Shown here: in pieces, positions 9,898 to 19,700 of the stretch | Numbering within the stretch: the stretch's first letter is position 1 | How the letters are laid out: each line of letters begins with the position of its first letter | Assembly (NCBI GenBank): GCA_001584585.1 | Contig: LSYV01000052.1 | Coordinates: forward strand, 257,622 to 281,551 | DNA length: 23,930 bases | Origin: Gonium pectorale | Lineage: Eukaryota; Chlorophyta; Chlorophyceae; Chlamydomonadales; Volvocaceae | Direction: 5' to 3' | Notes under the pieces: generated by a model | What the model saw: the letters and a program-made list of their open reading frames with translations, nothing else | Database searches by the model: none | What the model was told of the DNA's origin: nothing | Position numbers and translations under genes: made by a program

Positions 9898-10199
9898 CAA
9901 GTAACTACGAGCGAGAGAGTTGCGCCACCTCCCGCAATATGGGCGTGCTGCGGTCCGGGGAGCCGTACCTAGCGCTGCACCAGCGTACGGCCACAACGGC
10001 CTACATCACAAACGACTCAGCGCTCACAAAGAACCGAAAACCGTCATACCATCAGACTGGTACGATTCTCTAGCAATGCTTCAAACGACGGCAGTTAGTC
10101 TGCCATGCTGCGGCGTATCCACGTCCACAGTCCCGCGGCGCAAACTCTAGTGGTATCCCTTTGTTTTCCTTCAGCGCCGCACCCCATAGACCCATAGCG

Positions 10200-10314
10200 C
10201 AGTCCCGTGGCGCGTGCCTAGCGCACACCCCGTGTTTTGCGCCACACCCCGATTCCCACAGCACAGTCCCGTGGCGCGTGCCTAGCGCACACCCCGTGTT
10301 TTGCGCCACACCCC
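10200..10314 (+). repeat. Tandem duplication, 64-bp period
   Basis: A 51-nt segment starting CAGTCCCGTGGCGCG is present at 10200-10250 and again, identical, at 10264-10314, separated by 13 nt. The sequence just before the first copy (CGCACCCCATAGACCC) resembles the end of the unit, so the array may once have been longer. It is intergenic, and I see no gene in it. Confidence 0.85.
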
Positions 10315-10675
10315 ATGGTCCCCGCCCAGCGCCGCCACAGCTGCAGCGCGCGCCTGCAAACACCATGCAAGATGCCTCAAAGCACCAGGGTCTGCCTCCA
10401 GCAGCCGAAACTGCACACCCATGAGCGGTGGTGTGCCGCAAGCCAGCCAATGAGTCTACTTGCCTCGAACATACCATGCGTGCGACCTATCCCTGAGCGC
10501 TTCACATACCGCACTCAAAGGCCACAGCCCAGTTCCCTCGCGCAGCCCAGTGGCACCGGTTCTTGTCCGGACCCCCATGTTTAGCCACCTGCCCCCACCC
10601 GTGCGCAGCCCAGGATACCCCCCCAGATGGGAGGCACGTTGCCCCTAGACATGCACCCACAGTCTGGAGCGAAAC

Positions 10676-10983
10676 GAGAGAGCCTTGCCTGCGCGGAGCG
10701 CCTAGCAGATCTCTCCTAGCGCAGCGCTGGGGACCAGGCTGGCGAAAGCACTAAGGCTGGTTAGAGTTGTGGTCTGGAGAAGCTGTGTTGAGCCTTGGGA
10801 CGTCTCCCTTAGCACTGCAAGCGTGAACTTACACACGGAACACTTCTGGCGCGCTCCAGACTAGCGACGCTGGGAGCGCGCACCGGCTATCTCTTCCAAC
10901 AAGAATCTGCCGTACCACGTGATACGGCGACTGCCAATATGCTTGCAAGCATGCCTCCCGCTACAACGCCTCTCAGGCAACAC
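10676..10983 (+). repeat. 308-bp exact duplicate, left edge of the gap
   Basis: This segment is identical, base for base, to 11544-11851. It ends exactly where the N run begins, and the second copy begins exactly where the N run ends. That geometry is typical of two contig ends that overlap but were not merged. It contains an imperfect stem-loop (GCGCGCTCCAG and CTGGGAGCGCGC, about 10849-10879). I see no gene in it. Confidence 0.95.
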
Positions 10984-11543
10984 NNNNNNNNNNNNNNNNN
11001 NNNNNNNNNNNNNNNNNNNNNNNNNNNNNNNNNNNNNNNNNNNNNNNNNNNNNNNNNNNNNNNNNNNNNNNNNNNNNNNNNNNNNNNNNNNNNNNNNNNN
11101 NNNNNNNNNNNNNNNNNNNNNNNNNNNNNNNNNNNNNNNNNNNNNNNNNNNNNNNNNNNNNNNNNNNNNNNNNNNNNNNNNNNNNNNNNNNNNNNNNNNN
11201 NNNNNNNNNNNNNNNNNNNNNNNNNNNNNNNNNNNNNNNNNNNNNNNNNNNNNNNNNNNNNNNNNNNNNNNNNNNNNNNNNNNNNNNNNNNNNNNNNNNN
11301 NNNNNNNNNNNNNNNNNNNNNNNNNNNNNNNNNNNNNNNNNNNNNNNNNNNNNNNNNNNNNNNNNNNNNNNNNNNNNNNNNNNNNNNNNNNNNNNNNNNN
11401 NNNNNNNNNNNNNNNNNNNNNNNNNNNNNNNNNNNNNNNNNNNNNNNNNNNNNNNNNNNNNNNNNNNNNNNNNNNNNNNNNNNNNNNNNNNNNNNNNNNN
11501 NNNNNNNNNNNNNNNNNNNNNNNNNNNNNNNNNNNNNNNNNNN
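10984..11543. other. Assembly gap, 560 N
   Basis: The bases are unknown. Because the two edges carry the same 308 bp, the gap may hold no real sequence at all, or may replace further copies of a tandem repeat. Any open reading frame drawn across it is meaningless. Confidence 0.99.
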
Positions 11544-11851
11544 GAGAGAGCCTTGCCTGCGCGGAGCGCCTAGCAGATCTCTCCTAGCGCAGCGCTGGGG
11601 ACCAGGCTGGCGAAAGCACTAAGGCTGGTTAGAGTTGTGGTCTGGAGAAGCTGTGTTGAGCCTTGGGACGTCTCCCTTAGCACTGCAAGCGTGAACTTAC
11701 ACACGGAACACTTCTGGCGCGCTCCAGACTAGCGACGCTGGGAGCGCGCACCGGCTATCTCTTCCAACAAGAATCTGCCGTACCACGTGATACGGCGACT
11801 GCCAATATGCTTGCAAGCATGCCTCCCGCTACAACGCCTCTCAGGCAACAC
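11544..11851 (+). repeat. 308-bp exact duplicate, right edge of the gap
   Basis: This is the second copy of 10676-10983, starting at the first base after the N run. Beyond 11851 the sequence continues into the lower-GC intergenic tract, whereas the left copy has no sequenced continuation, so no true repeat boundary can be seen. Confidence 0.95.
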
Positions 11852-12786
11852 AGCTAAGACAACATAAGCTACATGCTACTGTCAACGGCGACGTTGTGGT
11901 GGCGACATCCGTGTGTCTTGACAGATTTCTCTTTTTTCCACCCCGGCGCCCCAGGTGTGTATGACCGTATCGGCTGTCTTCCCTGTTTAAGTTTCCTTTT
12001 CATGGGTGTGTGGACACATGCATGTGCACGCCGGTTTCAGCCAGAGGTGGGGAGGCGGTTTCTTGGCACCATGGCATCTTCCGTATGTGACCAACCTGGA
12101 CCCGCGGGAGTTTGGGAAACGCAGCCTTCTTGTGGCAGGGGGGACGGTCCGTACGTCTATTTTTGAGGAAATGCTATCGGCGGGATATATCTGAGACCTT
12201 GGTAGGTTCAAGCCTGGGCTGCCCTCAGGACTGCGTAGTGTGCGCTTGCCCATACTCGACGGGCAGGCCTGTCGGGTTTCGGCGGCCCGGCGGTTGACAA
12301 AGGCACATAAGGCGTGCTTCGCGAGCGGCTGTATTAAGCCGCTCAATTTCTTGCGCGATCGGAACCTTGTCGCGCGGGCACAGCCATTGTGTGCATGGCT
12401 GTGTGGTGCGATAGACAAGCGGGACCGAAGGGCGTGCAGCAGTATGCTACCTTGCAATAAGTCCCAGAGCGCATGGTGTCCCTAAGAGTTACTCCTTTAA
12501 CTTTGACGGGCGCTGCGATCCCACGTTTCTTTCAAGAATCTGGGATTAAAGCGATACACTATTCACAAACTGTATAAATGAATAATAATGACCGGGCACA
12601 AGGTACAGTTGATGCTGAGAGCCGTGGACCACGTGCACATGCAAGACAACTCCACTACTCGCGCTGTATCATAGCAGCAATAAAATCTAATTATGGCCAT
12701 TGCCCTGTGTATTAAAAAACTCTCACGGCACTGGTTCATGGACAACGACTTGTTCCTTATGTGACTGTCTTCGCTCATTTGTTCAG
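11852..12786. other. Lower-GC intergenic tract
   Basis: GC content falls clearly compared with the genes. From 12006 the third plus frame stays open to 12485 except for one TGA at 12192-12194, with protein-like segments such as NLDPREFGKRSLLVAGGTV; the opposite strand is also open over 11987-12457, so the coding direction is undecided. It may be a decayed mobile-element gene. From about 12480 to 12780 the sequence is AT-richer with short A/T runs and no coding signal. A TATAAAT at 12573-12579 could be a TATA box for the downstream gene, but nothing else supports it. Confidence 0.35.
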
Positions 12787-13012
12787 GCAATATGACAACG
12801 AGAACGGTTCGTCTGAAGATAATGACATGCCCTTGATTGACACCTGAAACGAGATGGACGCCGGCGGAGAGAGAGCTCTTCCGGGAGAATGGAGAGCTTA
12901 CGATTGGGGATGGAGAACACAGCCGCATCATATGCGCGAACGGCTCCTCCAACAAGGGCAGGAGCGCCCGCCTGAACAACCCCTTGTTACGGGGGGCAAG
13001 AGTCCTGACACA
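12787..13012 (+). pseudogene. Coding-like fragment, possibly a decayed exon
   Basis: A plausible acceptor (TTTGTTCAG, ending 12786) is followed by a frame reading QYDNENGSSEDNDMPLIDT, then a TGA at 12843-12845. The same frame reopens with an ATG at 12854. A neighbouring frame from about 12858 reads RELFRENGELTIGDGEHSR and has the higher third-position GC of the two (about 75% against 53%). The segment ends at a fair donor, GTAAGC at 13013. The mixture of an in-frame stop and a frame change suggests broken coding sequence. The alternative is that the ATG at 12854 begins the cyclase, with phase 0 at 13012 joining 13593 in frame. I favour neither strongly. Confidence 0.25.
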
Positions 13013-13592
13013 GTAAGCCTATCTGGTGATTGTTCGTTGATCCCCGGTGTAGCTTTGCTGCAGTCGTGCCTTGGCAAAGTGTTCTGTGTATTCACGAGGC
13101 CAATTGCGAATCCACACGCTGCATCCATCCTTGCTGCAAGAACGCAGATAATAACATAAAATGCAGAATAATGCGCTGCTGATCTAGTCACCGGGCAGCT
13201 TGTGTCGATGAAGGAATGGCGCAACGCGGGACGCACAAAAACCCGACGGCGTGCTGGTTCTAGCACAAAAGCACCGCCAAAGACTCCCGACGGCGTTTAA
13301 TGCACGGTTTTGGACCAATGAGGGGTTCGGAACAGGGCACTGCTGGAGGAAACGGGCGGGCCACAGCTGTGCGCCGGCCCCATACCCCAGCCCTCTCATA
13401 GCCATGCCCTCATTGCTGGCAGCAGTTTGGCGCCAGATCAATACGCTATCCATCCAAATGCCAGGGCCCCGCTTTCTTTGCCAACACGGGGTCAGTCCCT
13501 GACAAGTTCCTGCCTGTGCCCTCCCCGTGCCCAATCACCCAGATGTCCACTGTGCCAATCCTTTGCTCGCTTGGTGCCCGGCCCTGACCCAG
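13013..13592 (+). other. Non-coding stretch before the cyclase transmembrane exon
   Basis: No exon can be defended here. The last 60 nt are pyrimidine-rich and end in CTGACCCAG at 13584-13592, a good acceptor. In the frame of the downstream exon the sequence is open back to a TGA at 13500-13502, so the exon could begin earlier, for instance after the CACCCAG ending at 13542. Whether this stretch is an intron or the 5' UTR depends on where the cyclase gene starts. Confidence 0.4.
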
Positions 13593-13748
13593 GTACTTAT
13601 TGCGCTGGTTGTGGCGCTGCCGACGCTGCTGGCCGCCGTGTGCGTCATGTTGGCCGTCCTGCTCTGGCGCCAATGCCGCCGCACCCGCACGCTCGCGGGC
13701 AGCGTACGGCCGCCCGGCGTGGGGCCCCAGACGACGCTGCTCGTCACG
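13593..13748 (+). other. Transmembrane exon and start of the cyclase domain
   Basis: Fifty-two codons. Residues 1-25 (VLIALVVALPTLLAAVCVML and five more) are an unbroken hydrophobic helix, followed by RQCRRTRT, a positive stop-transfer stretch that places the cyclase domain on the cytosolic side. The exon ends GPQTTLLVT, the first beta strand of the class III catalytic fold, cut by the donor GTGAGC just before the catalytic Asp. Confidence 0.85.
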
Positions 13749-16700
13749 GTGAGCAGTTGCTGTCGCCATTATGGTTAGCCCAACCGACGATACGGTATTG
13801 TTCACAGTTTTCTGGTAACGACGGGTCAAAGGCGGCCAGTTATTGGGCTGGAGAGCTCGCAATGCACGCGGCAGTCATGTTCCTCCGGAGGGGCCCTGCT
13901 CCTTGCCGTGGGTTAGAGCTCGGGATCGGTTCCGCTTCGTCCGCCCTCGCGCCTGCGTGGGCTCCCATCCGCAAAGCCCCGCTGACATTGGCCCCGCCCC
14001 CGCTGCCTTCCTTCCATTGCGGGCATCCCCCCCCCCCAGGACATCATGGTACGGGCGAAGTGCACGCATATGGGCAGCACCGTAGGGCATCTTTGGGTTT
14101 TGCCCGCAAGCAGGAAATCAGGAGTGGCCCGCGGAACGTCTGTAGGGGCGCTGCGGGTGTGGCGATGATGAAGCTTTTGGGAGTGGCGTAACACAGGAAG
14201 GGTCGGGTTGGGTTGGGTCGGAAGGGCGCCGCAAGAATCAGCGGCATGCGGCAGCTCCTCCGTGGAGGGAGGGTGCTGGGCGCGCGGCCCGGCATCGTGG
14301 AGCGGCAACGTTAGCAGCCCTGCCGCCACTCGTTGGCGCTTGTGCGCACCGCAGCCTGTGGTCCCTCCAGCAAATGACGCCCCAGTGGCCGCGAGGCCGA
14401 GACCGGGGGAGGGCTAGGCGGGGTTTGGCGCTCCCGGCTGGTCGGTGACGGCGGCCCTGGCTTCCCGTGCCGGCGACTGGGGCGTTCAGTGGAGAACAAT
14501 GTCGGCGGGAGTCGGGTGGGCACCAGCGTCCGGGAACCCCGGCGGGCGCCAATGGCAGCATCCCTCAGCCACTTAGCAACACCTACGCAACTGATGTCGG
14601 TGCTTTTAATTGAACACTGACATTCAAACCTGGCGGCCGCCACCGGACCCGACCCGACCCAGAACTCCACGGTGCTGTGGGAGGCGGTCCCTGCGTTCGC
14701 AATGGACAAGGCGGTCCGGCTGCACCACGCCTGCCTGCGCCGCCTGCTGCGGCCCTTCAACGGATACGAGAGCGCGACAGAGGTGCGACTGTACGGCGGG
14801 GCGGTGCCGTACAGTACGGTGTTCTTGGCTGGAGGGCTGCCTGAGGCAAAAGGTCTTCACCATCTTGCTCTGTGGCCCGCAGCCCCCGGGGGTGGGGCAC
14901 TCACCGCTGTGCCTGTACTACTTCTGTACCAAACAGGCACCGGTTGCTTTGGCTTGCGGTGCAACAGGCCTGCATGCCTCCACCTCCCTTCCCTCACCGC
15001 TCCTCCCGTCCACCCCCCTTCCCTCCACCCTCCTCCCCTCCACCCAGGGCGACTGCTTCATACTGGCGTTTCACGCGCCCGCGGACGCCGCGCGATACGC
15101 GCTGGCGGCCCAGACCGAACTCATGGTATTTCCGCGCGCGGTTTGGGTCCGGGTACTGCTTCGCCTGGGCTGCCGCTGCGTGCGGGGCTGTTTGCCGACC
15201 TCGCCTCGCCCCGCCCCGCCTCGCCTCGCCCCAAGCACCTTTGTGCGCCCTATGCCGTCTGCATGGGGCGATGCTGGATGGCAGAGGCGCAGACTGCATC
15301 GCCCGCTGGCCTTGGGTGATGGGGTGGCGTACGCCGTTGCACAGCTCCAACCCACAACCGCTGCCGCCTCTGCGACCGGCCCCCTGACAGGACCTGCCAT
15401 GGCCTCAGGAGCTCTTGGAGCATCCAGACGGCTGCGAGGTGAGGTGTGGTGTGGTGTGCATGACTAGGTTCGGTTCCCCACGGCGGCGGTAAGTCCTGCG
15501 GTAAGTCGGCCGCGGCCGCTGCCCCGACCCCTCCCGCTCCGCCTCTTCATACAGGTGTGGGTGAGCTGCCCGTCGGCGCGGAAGAGCCCCTTCGAGGCGG
15601 CGCCCCGCGCAAAGGGCGAGCGTGAGGGCGAGCGGGCGGGCGATGGCCGGGACACCAGCGGGCGCGACCGCGGCGACGGACGGGACACGAGCGGGCGCGC
15701 CGTGAACCGCATGAGCTCGCTGCAGTGAGTAGCATCTCGGGTCGTCGTGGGGGTGCAGGGGCGCTAAAAGCTGAGATTTGGGTTGGAATGCGGGCACGGC
15801 ATTGTCCTGGTCAGAGTGGTCACGCCCGTGCGCACGGCCTGGTGGGAACCTGGCCTTACTGCTGAGCTGCTGCGGGCGGGATGCACACACACGGTGTGAC
15901 GCTCACCCATGTCGGCAGGATGGCAGGCGCTGCCATCCCTGCCACACGTCCCTTCGTGTACCTGCCGCACCTACGCGCGCCATGCGCGGGCCCGCATCCC
16001 CTCGCCCCCCCGCTCCCACCCCACACCGCCTCAAACCACAGCCGCCGGATGTCGCGCGCCAGCCTGAGTCTGCAGCTGCCGACACCTGTGCGGCTGCTCG
16101 GCGGCGGCATCTCATCACCCGCTAGCCCTAGCGGCGGCGGCGGAGCCATCGCCGCCGCCGCCACTGCGTCGCCTGTCGGCTCCGCCCCGCGGCTAGCTTC
16201 CCATCACGCCGCATTCGCAGACAGCGTGGCGGACGCCGCCGCCGCCGTCGTCGCCGCAGCCAGCGGCGGTGCCGGCGGCTCGCTCGCTGGCGGCAGCGGC
16301 GGCATGGCACCCCGCCTAAGCCGTGTGATGCTCCGCAACATCGCCGCGTCATGGCGCTTCCCCGCCCGCCGACACGGCGGCGGCAGCGGCATGCCCCCGG
16401 CCTCGCCCTACCGCACGGAAGAGTTTGCCGTACAGTTGGTGCAACGGGAGCGCATGTCGGTCAGCGGCGTGCCGGGGTCGCTGCTGCCGTACGCGTACGG
16501 CAGTAGCGGCGGCGCGACTTTCGGCGGTACGGAGGTCGACGGCTCGATGGGCGCCGGTGCTAGTGGCGGCGTGGCGGCGGAGCGCGCGTCGGGGTCTGGT
16601 CCCGGGGGCCGCTTGCGGCGGCAGCAGGGGTCCATCTGCGCGGCCTACGGGGGAGGGCTGCAGGTGCGTGGACCGTGGAGGCGGGCGGTCGCGAGAGGCC

Positions 16701-19700
16701 GTCGGCACGTACCGGTAGAGGATGCGCACTCGGGCAGACTCGGGCGGGACTCGCAAGCCAACGCACACATTGGGCCATGTCGGACTGAGGGGAAAGCAGC
16801 TGGTGCTGCGGTTGGTGGTGCGGCCGACACACCACATTCATAGCAGCCCTCTCCGCGCCCCCGTTGTGCGCGTGTCTGAGCACCTCCGCCGGCTGCTGCG
16901 TCCCAGAGGGCAGCACAGACCCGCGGGTCATTCCTTCCTCTCGGCTGCGGGACCGCGCGCCCCCCCCCGTTCGCCCACGTCACGTGACCTTCCCCGTGTC
17001 GTTTGTGCCTCCATCTCTACCCTTCCATCCCTTTCAAACCCGTCGCTGATGCCCATGCGCGTTCGCGACTGCTGCGTATCCCGACTCCCGACTCCTGGGC
17101 ATCCCGTATGTGCCTTGTCACATGTGCGCTCGTCTCGCCGCAGGACCCCCAGCTGGGCACCCACCTGCACCAGCAGCTGCTCCAACTTCAGTCGTATAAA
17201 CAAATCCACCAGCAACAATTGCCCTTCAACCTACAACCGCTGTACAACGACCTTCGCAAGAGCCATGACGCCGACTCCTTCCTGACCATCAACAGCGGCC
17301 ACAGCGTCGCCCGCACGGCCCTGGGGCTGGCTCGCGCCCAAACGCTGGGGCCCAGCATGGGCATGGGCCTGAGCCTCGCAGTCGGCAGCTCCGGAGGACC
17401 CGCCGGCGGCGCGCGTGGCGGCGGCGGCACCACCACCGCCGGCGGGAGCCTATCCGGCTCGCCTATGGGCCGTGGCGTCATGGCGGGATTCGGCGCGCCG
17501 CAGCCGCGATGGCCGCAGCCTCGGAACTCACTCGATGCGGTCCCAGGTGGGTGGGTGCGGTCCCCGGCCGGACTTCGCGCGTGATGGTAGAGGCGGTGGG
17601 CGGGATGGAAGGGATGGAAGGGGGTTGTGAGGCCACGTCGCGAATTGCGTGTTGCACTACGCCCACCTAGGTTGGGGGTGGGGCTGGGTCGGGCGGGGCG
17701 AGCTTGGGGGCGGCGCGGGTTGCGGGCTACGGGCGGGGGAGTGGGATTGGAAGGCATTCTCACGGGCGGGGGTAGTGGGATTGGAAGGCATTCTCACGGG
17801 CGGGGGTAGTGGGATTGGAAGGCATTCTCACGGGCGGGGGAGTGGGCAGAGCGGTGTGGGCCGCGCCTTCACAGGTATGTATTCAGCGCCGCGACAGCCT
17901 ACCCCCCGCCGTTGCGGATCGCTAACCACCGCCAACCATCGCCAACCACCGCTGCAACCGCTGCAGGGAGGTACCGTGTCGCCGGCAGCCCACCCCCCGC
18001 CCGCACTCACTCCGGGGCCCTCCTACCCGCGCCGGCTATGCTGACTCGCTCATCGTCACACGGCCACCTGGCCCCGCCACCTGCCGCTGCGGCCGACGCC
18101 GCCACCAGCACCGCCGGCGGCGGGGGCAGAGCTGCCGGCAACGCCTCACGACCGCGCCTGACGGCTGGGACGCGCGATGCTGGTAGCGCAACGAATGCGT
18201 CGCAGTCAGCTGCCGCCACCGCGGCTGCTGCCGCCACCAGCACCGCCGGCGGCGGGGCTCGGGCTGGCGGTACTGCCGGCGGAGAAGGGGCTGCGGCCGG
18301 GGTGGCGCCGGGGCAAGCAGAGGCGGAGGTGGAGGCGGAGGCTGTCCCGTGGCAATCGGCGCTGCAGGATGGCTGCATGGGTGACAGCGGCACATTGCAG
18401 CCGAGGAGAAGCCGCGGCAGCGGCGGCGACGGCGGCAGAGGTGGAGGTGGAGGCAGAGGCGGCGCTGCTGACCTTGCGGCTGAGGACGCAGCCGGGCCGA
18501 GCTCATTGCGCAATGGCGTGGGCTCTGGCGGCGGCGCTGCGGCCATTGCAGGGGTGCCCTCAGCGGCACCGGCGGAGGCGGAGGCGGTGGCGGCCTGTGA
18601 GGCGGTAGAGCGCCGCCCCGTGTCGCTGCCGGATCAGGCTGAGTCAAGCGGCGGCGGCGGCAATGGCGGCGGCGGGGATGGCGGCGGCAGGGATGGCGGC
18701 GGGGGCGCGGTGATGACGTTGGAGCAGGCCCTCGCGAGACGTAACCTGCGCCACGCCCTCGACTCCGCCATTCCAGGCGGTGCACACAGCGCCCAGCCCG
18801 CCGGCGCCCCCTCTCCTAACACACGGCACGACGTGAAATGGAATACGGCAACGTACGAGAACGTAAGGCAGTGGCTACATGACAATGAAAGCGACCTGGC
18901 TCCGCCGCCGCCACCAGCGCTCGAGCGTGGCCCCCCCGGTACGGCATCCGCCGCTGCTGCCTCGGCGGCAGTGGCAGTGGCGGCATCGGCGGCGGGCTTA
19001 CCGGACGGCGGCGCCGCCGGCCGGGGCTCGTTGACACAGCTTGCGCTTCCCGATGCGTCAAACGTGCGCCCAGGGTCGCAGGACAGCTTCCGGGCAGCCG
19101 ACTCGCCCAGGTGGCTTCCCTCGGCAGCGGCAACGGCGGCGGCCGCCGCCGCCGCCGCAGCGGCAGCGGCGATGGCGGCGGGGCATGGAAGATCCAGCGG
19201 CGCCGCCTTTGCGCCGTCGCAAGCCGACGCCTCGGTGGTGCCTGGTTCAACCCACCTTGGGGGGCCCGCTAAGGGCGTCGCCGCAGCGGCAGCGGCTGCG
19301 CCTGCCCGGGGTGGTAAGGCGGTGGCATCAATGGTGTGGGAGGAGGTGAGCGCGCAGCGATGACGAGCTCCGCCCACCTTGGGGGGGGAACGGTGTGTTG
19401 TGGCACCGTGTGCCTCCGGCATGGCTGCATGGCTGGCGGGCTGCGGGGAGCCCGAAGACGTGTTGCGCGTCTTCGGGCTCCCCGCAAGTGAGAGCCGCCG
19501 TCTGAGCGGTTTGGAGAATGGAAAGTACCCGCATACCGCCACACCGTCGTCGCGCCGCCCCACGCACCGCACCGTACAGCAACGTAATCAGGATACACTG
19601 GCGTCTTTGGCTTGAGTTACGTACCGGTAGGCGGCGTTGACGGGAACATGTATACCCCTGAGTCGGCAGTCGATGTTGTCACCCCTGGGCCGGGCCCCTC

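Larger units (their letters stand above)
7388..9910 (+). other. 3' untranslated and flanking region of the bZIP gene
   Basis: No convincing gene is seen here on either strand. Open frames exist in several phases at once, as expected for GC-rich DNA, but none has recognisable protein or family motifs. The stretch after 7388 likely holds the 3' UTR. The first TGTAA, the volvocine polyadenylation motif, is at 9893-9897, which would make the UTR about 2.5 kb, long but possible. The region also holds an imperfect GGTGC array and the telomere-like palindrome listed separately. Confidence 0.5.

Noticed and set aside
10919..11622. Open frames spanning the N gap
   Set aside because: They consist mostly of unknown residues and join two copies of the same 308-bp sequence across a probable assembly artefact.
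12573..12579. TATAAAT as promoter of the cyclase gene
   Set aside because: It is a single short match in the AT-richest part of the window. No start codon or exon can be firmly tied to it.
14616..14627. Thr-Asp-Ile-Gln codons (ACT GAC ATT CAA) resembling the cyclase metal site
   Set aside because: They are not in frame with the next exon at 14663 and no donor follows them. The 9-nt exon at 14040 gives the motif with proper splice sites and phase.
17731..17845. CRISPR-like regular repeats
   Set aside because: The units directly abut without unique spacers and the setting is a eukaryotic intron. It is a minisatellite.
18634..19572. Long minus-strand open frame of about 310 codons opposite the cyclase exon
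   Set aside because: It is a shadow of the GC-rich repeats of the plus-strand exon. It is made of Ala/Pro tracts, has no splice or domain support, and runs across an intron and an intronic hairpin.
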